Positions 37,246 to 45,076 of a DNA stretch of 45,076 bases are shown piece by piece. The stretch is from Candidatus Berkelbacteria bacterium (GTDB lineage Bacteria; Patescibacteriota; UBA1384; XYA2-FULL-43-10; CAINNR01). A program made the translations under genes and the position numbers. The stretch covers positions 5,440-50,515 of the forward strand of contig JAPLVH010000025.1 in NCBI GenBank assembly GCA_026397205.1. The letters are read 5' to 3'. How positions within the stretch are numbered: the first letter of the stretch is position 1; each line of letters starts with the position of its first letter. Under the pieces are notes generated by a model that made no database searches, was not told where the DNA came from, and saw only the letters and a list, made by a program, of their open reading frames with translations.

Positions 37246-38517
37246 CTAATTTTCTCTGATTGTTAATCTTTTGTCAATCGAAGCCCGAATTTCCCGCATC
37301 AAGGCAAAATATGTCCAAAGATTATGTAATGTCAGAAGTCGAACGCCAAGGATTTCTTTTTCTCTGACCAGATGCGAAAGATAGCTTGTGGAAAATTGAT
37401 TTTTACATGTCGGGCACTGGCAATTTTCATCTAATGAATTTTTGTCCTCGCGATATTTAGAATTTAGTAAATTGATTTCTCGGTATTGAGTTATTAGTTT
37501 TTCGTTTTTTCTAGCTTTAGCTGACCCTGTGGGAGTTTTTAGTTTCACGTAAGCGACATTATGCCTCGCCATTCGTGTTGGCAAAACGCAATCAAACATA
37601 TCAATGCCGAGCTTTGTCGCCTGAATTATATCCTCCGGCGTCCCGACGCCCATCAAATACCGCGGTTTTTCGACTGGCAAAATATCATTTAGGAGAGCGA
37701 CAATTTTAAACATTTCCTTTTTTTTCTCGCCAACCGCAAGTCCACCGATCGCGTAGCCGTCCAAATCCATCGCTACCATTTTCTCGGCACAATATTTTCT
37801 TAGGTCAGGGAAAATTCCGCCCTGAACAATCCCAAACAAAGCAGGTTTGAGGTTTATGATTTGAGATTTGAGATTTGTTTGTGATTTGCTTCTTGTTTCT
37901 TGAAATTTCCGATCAAGATGTTTTTTCGATCTTTTCAACCATTTTATTGATAATCCAGCTGCTTTCTCAACTTCGAATTTCAACTCTGATGCAGGCGGAC
38001 AAACATCGAGAGGCATAATTATGTTCGAGCCGAGCGCCAACTGAATGTCAATAACTTTTTCCGGTGTAAAAAAATGTTTTGAACCGTCAAGATATGACTT
38101 GAATTCAACTCCATCATCAGTAATTTTCACCAATGAATTTTCCTTGCCTTCATTTCGAATTTCTGATTTTGAATTTGTTTGGAAATTGGAAATTGGAAAT
38201 TGGAAATTGCGTTTTCCGAGTGAAAACGCCTGAAATCCGCCCGAATCAGTGAGAACCGGCCCCTGCCAACGATTATATTCGCTAAGTCCGCCTAGTTCTG
38301 CAATCAATTTTTCGCCCGGTCGCAAATATAGGTGATAAGTATTTCCAAGAATTATTTCGGCGCCAAGATCGTGCAACTCCCAAGGCGCAACACTTTTGAC
38401 CGCACCGACCGTTCCAACCGGCATAAAAACCGGGGTCTGAATTTTGCCGTTAGCAGTCGTTAACTCACCAATGCGAAGCGATGACTTATTTGTTTGTTTT
38501 TTGACGAGAAACTTCAT
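37246..38517 (-). CDS. tgt: tRNA-guanine transglycosylase (Tgt) with three repeat-like in-frame insertions
   Basis: 'GPVLTDSGGFQAFSLG', 'ALFGIVQGGIFPDLR', 'DGYAIGGLAVGE', 'YLMGVGTPEDI', 'CQCPTCKN'. Confidence 0.95.
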   Translation of the reverse strand: MKFLVKKQTNKSSLRIGELTTANGKIQTPVFMPVGTVGAVKSVAPWELHDLGAEIILGNTYHLYLRPGEKLIAELGGLSEYNRWQGPVLTDSGGFQAFSLGKRNFQFPISNFQTNSKSEIRNEGKENSLVKITDDGVEFKSYLDGSKHFFTPEKVIDIQLALGSNIIMPLDVCPPASELKFEVEKAAGLSIKWLKRSKKHLDRKFQETRSKSQTNLKSQIINLKPALFGIVQGGIFPDLRKYCAEKMVAMDLDGYAIGGLAVGEKKKEMFKIVALLNDILPVEKPRYLMGVGTPEDIIQATKLGIDMFDCVLPTRMARHNVAYVKLKTPTGSAKARKNEKLITQYREINLLNSKYREDKNSLDENCQCPTCKNQFSTSYLSHLVREKEILGVRLLTLHNLWTYFALMREIRASIDKRLTIREN

Positions 38518-38518
38518 A

Positions 38519-38637
38519 AATCAAATATTAAAAATCAAAGATCAAAATGCTGGTCGGCACTCCGTGTCGGTATTAAATTCTTTTTAACTCTTTTTTATCT
38601 GTCATTTTGATTTTTGATATTTGATTTTTGATCTTTC
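38519..38637. repeat. Family B copy 2
   Basis: 'aaatcaaatattaaaaatcaaagatcaaaatgctggtcggcactccgtg...atctgtcattttgatttttgatatttgatttttgatc'. Confidence 0.8.
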
Positions 38638-38693
38638 TAGATTCTACCAAAAAAGGCCCGAGGAGTCGAGCCCTTTTGGTGATAAGCATCAAT

Positions 38694-39365
38694 TTATTTC
38701 AGTTCAACCGTCGCGCCGGCTTCCTCAAGTTTTTTCTTGGCGGCTTCGGCATCCTCTTTTTTTGCGCCTTTGAGCAAATCTTTCGGTGCGGCTTCAACCA
38801 AATCTTTGGCTTCTTTTAAGCCAAGGTCGGGTTTGATTTCGCGAACGGCTTTAATCACTTGAATCTTTTTGTCACCAGCGGCTGTCAGAACAACATCGTA
38901 AGTTGATTTCTCTTCGACGGCGTTTTCGGCCGTCGCTCCGACAGCTCCGCTCGTCGGAGCAACCGCGGTAGCTGATGCCGAAACGCCGAATCGCATTTCC
39001 AACTCTTTGACCAACTCCGAAAGCTCAAGAACTGAAAGATTCTCGATTGACTCGATCAACTCTTTGAATTTTCCCGACGGCGCCGGTTTTTCTTCGACGA
39101 CTTCTGCGACAGCCGGTTTATCTTCAACTTTTTCCTCTCCGACGACTTCCCTGACTTCCTCAACTTTCTTGTCCGCCGTAGCTTCTTTATCGTCCGAAGC
39201 TTCTGCGGAGGATGAAGCGGAGGAGGATTCGACGACTTCCTTGACTTCCTCAACCTTTTCTTCGACTTTTTCGACCGCCTCGGTTGCCTCTTCAATTTTT
39301 TCTTCGGCAACTTCAGCCGCTTCGGTGGCTTCCTCAACTTTTTCCTCTTTTACTTCATCTGCCAT
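38694..39365 (-). CDS. rplL: 50S ribosomal protein L7/L12 with ~100-aa acidic N-terminal extension
   Basis: '[26 protein letters not shown]...[45 protein letters not shown]'; preceded by EK/V-rich repeats. Confidence 0.95.
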   Translation of the reverse strand: MADEVKEEKVEEATEAAEVAEEKIEEATEAVEKVEEKVEEVKEVVESSSASSSAEASDDKEATADKKVEEVREVVGEEKVEDKPAVAEVVEEKPAPSGKFKELIESIENLSVLELSELVKELEMRFGVSASATAVAPTSGAVGATAENAVEEKSTYDVVLTAAGDKKIQVIKAVREIKPDLGLKEAKDLVEAAPKDLLKGAKKEDAEAAKKKLEEAGATVELK

Positions 39366-39454
39366 TTTTACTCCTCTTTCTAATTAATTTTTAATTTTAA
39401 ACTATAATTTTATCTTGCGATAGCTGACCCTGTGGGCACTTATCATTTTTAACT

Positions 39455-39970
39455 TTAAACTTGTTTGTCGCGATATTGTGCTAAAACACTGACCAACCCT
39501 CGAACATTTCCGGCCAGCACATTGACGATTCCGGAAAGCGGTGAAGCGATTGATCCGACAACCTTGGTGTAAAGTTCTTCACGGCTCGGCAAGATTGACA
39601 GCGCGTTAATCATAGTAACCGGAACAAAAAGTTTGTCAATAATTCCGCCCAAAACCTCAACATTTTCATGCGTTTTGGTGAAATTTTTCACCTCTTTAGC
39701 GCCAGAAACTTCATCGGCTGAAAAAGCAATCGCTAGCGGACGCTTTAGTATTTCGGCATCAACTTCAATTTGATTGCTCGTAAGGGCGATTTTCGCCAGA
39801 GTGTTTTTGACAACAGAAAAACCAACACCTTTCTCTTCAAGCGAATTGCGAAAATTTTCCATCTCTTTCACCGGAAGTCCGGAGTAATCAACAAAAACTG
39901 CTTTTTTGTTCGCAAATTCGGCGAGGAGTTTTTCCAGCATTAACTTTTTTTGGGCTTTTGATTTTGCCAT
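39455..39970 (-). CDS. rplJ: 50S ribosomal protein L10
   Basis: 'AVFVDYSGLPVKEMENFRNSLEEKGVGFSVVKNTLAKIAL'. Confidence 0.95.
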   Translation of the reverse strand: MAKSKAQKKLMLEKLLAEFANKKAVFVDYSGLPVKEMENFRNSLEEKGVGFSVVKNTLAKIALTSNQIEVDAEILKRPLAIAFSADEVSGAKEVKNFTKTHENVEVLGGIIDKLFVPVTMINALSILPSREELYTKVVGSIASPLSGIVNVLAGNVRGLVSVLAQYRDKQV

Positions 39971-39997
39971 CGCTCGTTACCTCGCTAGTCCTTACGA

Positions 39998-40105
39998 ATT
40001 TACAAATCTAATCGAAATTACGAATAAAGCCAAATACAAAATTCCTAATTTGTAATTTTTATTCGTACTTTCGTTCTTAGATTTATTCGTAAATTGGTAA
40101 GGAAA
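39998..40105. repeat. Inverted-arm element, family E (single copy seen)
   Basis: 'aatttacaaatctaatcgaaattacgaataaagcc...tttttattcgtactttcgttcttagatttattcgtaaattgg'. Confidence 0.6.
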
Positions 40106-40287
40106 TAAAAATATCGACGATCATTCCGCCGACAGATCAAGAAATATACTAAAGCTGAATTAATGTCAAAACTTCGACATAAAAATTAGCATTTTTTATA
40201 TTTCCTGCGCCGGTCTTGTAAGTTTATCCGCCGTAGCTCTGATTTGTCAAAGCAAAGGCGGACCGACGGTCTTTGGAATATGTTCTT

Positions 40288-40423
40288 ATCTTATCAAAGC
40301 AATTTCTACCTGTCAAGCATTATCTACTAAATTATCCGCCAGCATTTTTTCAAAATTCCAATTTTTTTCACCGCACCACGATTAACTCCCTCACTTTGAT
40401 ACACTAGTGTATCAAAGTGAGGG
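40288..40423 (-). promoter_or_regulatory. Candidate rplJ leader promoter plus 36-bp perfect palindrome (copy 2)
   Basis: ccctcactttgatacactagtgtatcaaagtgaggg (40388-40423); TTGACA (40311-40316)-N17-TAAGAT (40288-40293). Confidence 0.65.
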
Positions 40424-40488
40424 ATGATAATCATAACAAAAAAACGCCAACCGATTTGGCTGACGCAACTGAATTGGTGAAACCAATA

Positions 40489-40955
40489 CTACTTCTTGTT
40501 TCGACACGGATTTGCGTCGTCACGCGGATAACCTGCTTTTGTTAGAGCTTTATCCAATTCGGAGATACAGGTTGTACTGTTCAAGTCATCCATTCCAGTA
40601 AGTTCCATTGCGGCCTGACGAATCGCACCAGGATGTTCTCTGAGATATTTCTCCAATTAATATATCCGACAGTAATTCCCGCCATCTCTAACGCTTTTTC
40701 GTAAATCTCCTGACTGTGTTCCTCTAGATACCTGGCAAATTTCCCTCTCGGTTTCGGCAAAACACCATGTTCTTTCATTTGATCACGAAGATTCTTAATT
40801 GGACTGGGTCGCAGCGGGTCAAGAATCGATTTGGCAATTTCCAGCAAAACTATATCCCCTATCTTGCGCAACTCTTCAACAACTTTTTGAATTTGCGGCG
40901 CCGTCGGCTTTCGCATGTCATTCTCCTTGTCGTGGCTAAATACATCGTATACCAT
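40489..40955 (-). CDS. Hypothetical alpha-helical protein, probably frameshifted near 40655
   Basis: Frame A '...FARYLEEHSQEIYEKALEMAGITVGYIN'; frame B 'LEKYLREHPGAIRQAAMELTGMDDLNSTTCISELDKALTKAGYPRDDANPCRNKK*'. Confidence 0.5.
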
Positions 40956-40973
40956 TTTTTAATTTTCGTCAAC

Positions 40974-41005
40974 AAAAACAGCCGAATTTCTTCGGCTGTT
41001 TTTCA
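40974..41005 (-). terminator. Terminator hairpin downstream of rplA
   Basis: 'aaaaacagccgaatttcttcggctgttttt'. Confidence 0.85.
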
Positions 41006-41065
41006 GTAGTATTTTCAAAATGTCTTAAAAGTGTGCTCAAAAGAGAACCGTCCCCTATTTTGGGA

Positions 41066-41821
41066 CTATTTTGGGATTTCGATTTGGACGCTTGGCCCCA
41101 TTGTCGAGGTCAGATAGGCCGACAAAACCTTATTTTTCGGCAAAACTTTCAGAAATGCTTCCAAATTTTGTCTAATTTTCTCCGGCCCAAAGGAAATTTT
41201 AGCGATCGCTAAATGGATATTTTTTTCGCCATCCTGTTTGTATTCAACTTTTCCCGAGCGAATTTCTTCCGCTGCCACTTTCGTATCTTCGACTACCGTT
41301 CCCGATTTCGGCGACGGCATTAGTCCACGCGGACCAAGAATTTTTGCCACGCCGGCGAGTTTCGGCATAACTGACGGAGTTGCGATAATCAAATCAAAAT
41401 CAATTTTGTTCGATTTTACTTTGGTCAAAAATTCATCAATATTTTTTTCCGAGATCTCAAAAACTTTTTTCTCTTTCGGTGCGCCAGCCGGCAAAACAAT
41501 CATTCCGCGAATATTTCCAACTGACAAAAAGGCGTGAATTTCAACGGTTGCATCAAATTTTGCAACTGATGTTTCAATTATTTTTTCGATCGCTTCTTGA
41601 GTCGAATATACTTTATTTTTGTCGATTTTCGTTTGGGCGTCCAGATATTTTTTGCCACGCTTTTTAGCTGTGATTTTTTTCTTGGCAACTTTCTTTTCCG
41701 TTTTTTCTTCCTGTGATGCTTCCGCTTTAACTATTTCCTCTTTTGCCTCGGCAACTTCCTGCCGAACCGTCGTCTCATCAATTATTTCCTCCGAAACCAT
41801 CTCCTTAACTCGTTGTCCCAT
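41066..41821 (-). CDS. rplA: 50S ribosomal protein L1 with ~55-aa charged N-terminal extension
   Basis: 'KKYLDAQTKIDKNKVYSTQEAIEKI', 'ATPSVMPKLAGVAKILGPRGLMPSPKSGTV'. Confidence 0.95.
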   Translation of the reverse strand: MGQRVKEMVSEEIIDETTVRQEVAEAKEEIVKAEASQEEKTEKKVAKKKITAKKRGKKYLDAQTKIDKNKVYSTQEAIEKIIETSVAKFDATVEIHAFLSVGNIRGMIVLPAGAPKEKKVFEISEKNIDEFLTKVKSNKIDFDLIIATPSVMPKLAGVAKILGPRGLMPSPKSGTVVEDTKVAAEEIRSGKVEYKQDGEKNIHLAIAKISFGPEKIRQNLEAFLKVLPKNKVLSAYLTSTMGPSVQIEIPK

Positions 41822-41880
41822 TTTTATCTCCTAAATTTATTCGTTGTTAGTTATTTGGATCAATTCGTCATCCATTTCTG

Positions 41881-42495
41881 TCAAATTTCTATCGTTGTCC
41901 CCACTAATTTATTTTCCTCAATAAAATTTCTGATAATTTCGTCAACATCTTTCTCTAACATTTTGTCAATTATCGGACGCGCTCGTTTGGAAAATATTCC
42001 CAGAACGAATTCTTTCGCCTCCGGTTTTTCGTAGGGATGTGACGACTCGACGCCGGCAATTTTTTTATCAGAAATTCCAATTCGCAATCGGGTAAAATTA
42101 TCCTCTCCCAGAGAGGTAATTATACTATCCAATCCTTTGTGCCCACCAGAGGAACCCGACAAACGAATTCGCGACATTCCGACCGGCAAATCCAAATCAT
42201 CAGAAACGATAAGTATATCGGCAATATCTATGCCATAAAAATCAACGATTTTCCGAACGGCATCGCCGGACAAATTCATAAATGTCAGCGGTTTAACGAG
42301 TAGAATTTTATCGCCAGAAATTTGTGTCTCGGCAATTTCCGCCTTAAATTTTTTACTGCTGTTAAATTTAAGCATCTCGCCGACCAAATTCAATCGCGGA
42401 TGTTTTGCCAGAAGATCAACAAAATCAAACCCGACATTGTGCCGCGTTCCGACATATTTTTCCCCTGGATTTCCAAGACCAAAAATAATTTTCAT
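41881..42495 (-). CDS. pth: Peptidyl-tRNA hydrolase
   Basis: 'MKIIFGLGNPGEKYVGTRHNVGFDFVD', 'LVKPLTFMNLSGDAV', 'DDLDLPVG', 'SGGHKGLDSII'. Confidence 0.95.
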   Translation of the reverse strand: MKIIFGLGNPGEKYVGTRHNVGFDFVDLLAKHPRLNLVGEMLKFNSSKKFKAEIAETQISGDKILLVKPLTFMNLSGDAVRKIVDFYGIDIADILIVSDDLDLPVGMSRIRLSGSSGGHKGLDSIITSLGEDNFTRLRIGISDKKIAGVESSHPYEKPEAKEFVLGIFSKRARPIIDKMLEKDVDEIIRNFIEENKLVGTTIEI

Positions 42496-42498
42496 AAT

Positions 42499-42606
42499 TC
42501 AAAAATCAAATATCAAAAATCAAAATGACAAATTAAAATGTAAAAATAGTTCAGCCACGAAGTGGCTACCACAATTTTGATCTTTGATTTTTAATTTTTG
42601 ATTTTT
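42499..42606. repeat. Family B copy 3
   Basis: 'caaaaatcaaatatcaaaaatcaaaatgac...cagccacgaagtggctaccacaattttgatctttgatttttaatttttgatttttc'. Confidence 0.8.
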
Positions 42607-42609
42607 CGA

Positions 42610-42915
42610 TTACATTCCCGGCAATCCCATTCCACCCATCACATCTTTCATTTTTTCCGCCGCCAAGGCCTGTGAACGGGAGATTGCCTGGCTGACAGTA
42701 TTTAAAATTTGTTTCTCCAGCTCTGACTTATTTTCCGGTCGCAAAGATTCGGCGTCGAGTGAAACTTCAACCAAATGCTGTTCACCGTTAAAAACCACAG
42801 TCACCCAGCCGTCGTTACTTTTGGCCTCGATTTCCGTGTCTTTTAATTCTTTCTGAATTTCCCGCGCCTGTTTTTGCAATTTGTAAAGATCCTTCATTTT
42901 TCCAAAATCAACCAT
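42610..42915 (-). CDS. ybaB: YbaB/EbfC family nucleoid-associated protein
   Basis: 'MVDFGKMKDLYKLQKQAREIQKELKDTEIEAKSNDGWVTVVFNGEQHLVEV', C-terminal 'MGGMGLPGM'. Confidence 0.9.
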   Translation of the reverse strand: MVDFGKMKDLYKLQKQAREIQKELKDTEIEAKSNDGWVTVVFNGEQHLVEVSLDAESLRPENKSELEKQILNTVSQAISRSQALAAEKMKDVMGGMGLPGM

Positions 42916-43017
42916 AATTTTCTCCTTTCGATTTTATTCTGTCATTCCCATGAAGACGGGAATCTACTGATAGTTTTTCACTATTTTGGATCCCCGCCTC
43001 CGCGGGGATGACAAACA

Positions 43018-43743
43018 TCATCGCCGAAACAAATTTGTCAAAGCAAATAAAATTATAGCAAAAATTGCGCCAATTAGCAAGAGGTTGATAACGGAAAAAA
43101 GCAAAATGCCGAGCCGGTCAACCGGCAAAAGAATTCCCAAGTATTTTGAAACTAAAAGAAAACCGACAGCGATGATAACCAGCGAGATAATCGAATTCAA
43201 AATATCCTGCCGGCTGGGAATCATTGTCACGGCAACGGAAATCGTCAGGTACAACAGCAGAAGATTTCTGACCGAGAGATGAATGACGCTTTTTAATAAA
43301 TTACTGCTGGCAACGATTAAAGAGCTTGATAAATTTTTTGTTGTTGAAATATCAGCGCTGGCGATGTTTAGATGTCGGGATATAAAATAAATTATGACGA
43401 TACCGGCAACCAGTGGCGCCAGCGAGATGATGACTGATCCTAAAATCGGGATTTTTGATTTTCGATGTTTAACATGACCGCCATCTTTATCAAAAAACGA
43501 CATTTCCGTCACTTTAGCGCCGGTGATCAGACAGCCAAAACCATGCGCCAATTCGTGGATGATGACGCCGGGCGCTAAAAAAATCCGATAACGCTCGCCG
43601 AAAATACTTTGCGACAAAAAAAAGTCAATAACATAAGACGAAAAAATCATCACGACAAACAAGATCGCCACCAATTTGTAGTGAGCAAAAACTGTCGGAG
43701 AATAAAATGTGTTGAGTTTTGAGAAATAACGCACAAAATTCAT
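43018..43743 (-). CDS. M50-like membrane metallopeptidase (site-2 protease-like)
   Basis: 'GVIIHELAHGFGCLITGAKVTEMSFF' HExxH motif; multiple TM segments. Confidence 0.8.
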   Translation of the reverse strand: MNFVRYFSKLNTFYSPTVFAHYKLVAILFVVMIFSSYVIDFFLSQSIFGERYRIFLAPGVIIHELAHGFGCLITGAKVTEMSFFDKDGGHVKHRKSKIPILGSVIISLAPLVAGIVIIYFISRHLNIASADISTTKNLSSSLIVASSNLLKSVIHLSVRNLLLLYLTISVAVTMIPSRQDILNSIISLVIIAVGFLLVSKYLGILLPVDRLGILLFSVINLLLIGAIFAIILFALTNLFRR

Positions 43744-43745
43744 AG

Positions 43746-43855
43746 ATATAAGTCAAAAATCAAAAATCAAAATGTTGGTCGGCACTCCGTGCTGGGATTT
43801 AATTCTTTTAATCTTTTTCATCTATCATTTTGATTTTTGATATTTGATTTTTGCA
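43746..43855. repeat. Family B copy 4
   Basis: 'caaaaatcaaaaatcaaaatgttggtcggcactccgtgctgg...catctatcattttgatttttgatatttgatttttgc'. Confidence 0.8.
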
Positions 43856-43858
43856 TTA

Positions 43859-44872
43859 CTAGTTCTTGACCTCGGCTTCCAACAACCCCTCAATCCCACC
43901 GGCCAGCACCGCTTCCGGATTTGATGATTCAAAATTCGTCCGATGATCTTTGACCAATTTGTACGGATGAAGTATATACGACCGAATTTGACTTCCCCAC
44001 TCCGGCTCGGCCGACTCGCCCCGAAGTTCGGAAATTTTTTCTTTATGTTGATCCTCGAGCATTTTTGCCAGTCGGGCCGAAAGTACCGACATCGCCGCCG
44101 CTTTATTTTGAAGTTGCGACCGCTCGTTTTGACAAATGGCGACAATTCCGGTTGGAATGTGAGTAATTCGAACGGCGGAATCGGTGGTGTTGACGCTCTG
44201 GCCGCCGTGCCCACCGGCACGAAAAGTATCAATTTTAATTTCTGAAGCCGGAATTTCCAATTTGTCAAGTGGCGAAATTTTCGGCATCACCTCAACCAAA
44301 GAGAACGAGGTCTGGCGCAAATCCTTGGCATTAAACGGCGACTGGCGAACCAAGCGGTGAACGCCGGTTTCTCTTTTCATCCGACCGTAAGCGTAATTTC
44401 CATCAATTTCCAAAGTCGCCGATTTAACGCCGGCGATTTGACCCGGAGTCTGATTTAAGATTTTCGCCTCGAAATCATTATTTTCCGCGAATCGCAGATA
44501 CATTTTTAGAAGCATTTCCGTCCAATCCTGTGCGTCATCGCCGCCGGCGCCGGAATAAAAGTTAATAATCGCCGAATGATCGTCGTACTTGCCGGAAAAA
44601 TAAGTTAGAATTTCCAGCTTTTTAATTTCGCTTTCGATGATTTCTTGTTCGTCATCACCGGCAATTTCAACTAATTCTTCAAGATCGGTAACTTTCTTGA
44701 TTTCATTTTTTAGATTCTTTAGTTCTTTAGTTCTCTCGTTTGCCATTTCTTGATTGTTCCAAAACCCCTCCGATTGCATTTCGGTTTCAATTTCACGGAC
44801 TCTATTTTCTTTTTCAGCAATTTTCAGAGTTGATTTCAACTCGGCAATTTTCTTTTCCAAATCCATAATCAT
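43859..44872 (-). CDS. prfB: Peptide chain release factor 2
   Basis: 'TFRAGGHGGQSVNTTDSAVRITHIPTG' (GGQ), 'HRLVRQSPFNAKDLRQTSF' (SPF tripeptide of RF2). Confidence 0.95.
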   Translation of the reverse strand: MIMDLEKKIAELKSTLKIAEKENRVREIETEMQSEGFWNNQEMANERTKELKNLKNEIKKVTDLEELVEIAGDDEQEIIESEIKKLEILTYFSGKYDDHSAIINFYSGAGGDDAQDWTEMLLKMYLRFAENNDFEAKILNQTPGQIAGVKSATLEIDGNYAYGRMKRETGVHRLVRQSPFNAKDLRQTSFSLVEVMPKISPLDKLEIPASEIKIDTFRAGGHGGQSVNTTDSAVRITHIPTGIVAICQNERSQLQNKAAAMSVLSARLAKMLEDQHKEKISELRGESAEPEWGSQIRSYILHPYKLVKDHRTNFESSNPEAVLAGGIEGLLEAEVKN

Positions 44873-44905
44873 ATTTTATCACATTTGACACTCATTTCCT
44901 TGAAA

Positions 44906-44946
44906 ATGAAAAAATCCCCAATGACAGATCATCGAGGATTTTTTCT
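44906..44946. terminator. Probable terminator region upstream of prfB
   Basis: 'aaaaaatccccaatgacagatcatcgaggattttttc': A/T-flanked inverted repeat with T tracts on both strands. Confidence 0.6.
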
Positions 44947-45076
44947 ATGCTACAGGACAAAGATAAATCTTTGAACCCTATAAGCCAAAATATAATTAAG
45001 AATGTAGAATTATGAATTAAGAATAAAAATCCCACATCTCTTTGATTGCCAACCACCTATTATTTGCCGTTTTGCT

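Noticed and set aside
36769-37266. 165-aa plus-strand ORF opposite the Pro/Ala-rich gene
   Set aside because: Mirror of low-complexity DNA; the minus-strand ORF has the good SD and start.
41035-41075. 'gaaccgtcccctattttggg' near rplA and 'ataggggactgcctccgg' near 21640 as regulatory sites
   Set aside because: Common junk-like intergenic motifs in many bacteria; no consistent promoter context here.
42940-43016. 'cattcccatgaagacgggaatc...ggatccccgcctccgcggggatgac' as a novel element
   Set aside because: Matches a short palindromic motif I recognise as widespread in bacterial intergenic DNA; not specific to this locus.
43859-44872. Programmed +1 frameshift in prfB or UGA recoding
   Set aside because: The RF2 frame is continuous, and UGA is used as a normal stop (e.g. 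yqeY at 1027), so the standard bacterial code fits.
1-45076. tRNA genes
   Set aside because: Scanned for GGTTCRA-type T-loops with matching acceptor ends; none convincing.

Overview
AT-rich, gene-dense bacterial chromosome segment. Reduced housekeeping content, CPR-typical hypotheticals and paired VirB4/TraG-like ATPases suggest a Patescibacteria/CPR-like genome (inference; no rRNA or tRNA gene was seen to place it). Left part (+ strand): rpsU, yqeY, ybeY, dgkA, ftsA, ftsZ, nrdR, class II ribonucleotide reductase, cobO, a cobalamin riboswitch with a DUF4430-like and an ECF-S-like gene, trxA, a UvrD-like helicase-nuclease, rmuC, a frameshifted polysaccharide deacetylase, an RluD-like pseudouridine synthase, an RHH-nucleotidyltransferase fusion, and secD/secF. 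Right part (- strand): two paralogous HerA/TraG-like ATPases with regulators and membrane proteins, then tgt, rplL, rplJ, rplA, pth, ybaB, an M50 protease and prfB. The most interesting signals are: (i) intergenic elements built of 7-bp units in inverted arms, with repeat-like sequence also present in-frame inside conserved enzymes, including three candidate insertions in Tgt; (ii) three apparently non-coding, structured transcription units sharing a nearly identical promoter cassette and similar terminators; (iii) two families of long perfect or near-perfect palindromes upstream of consensus promoters; (iv) a compact B12 salvage / B12-dependent RNR cassette with a riboswitch and paired NrdR-box-like sites. 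All calls come from reading sequence and motifs by eye; no database search or folding program was run.
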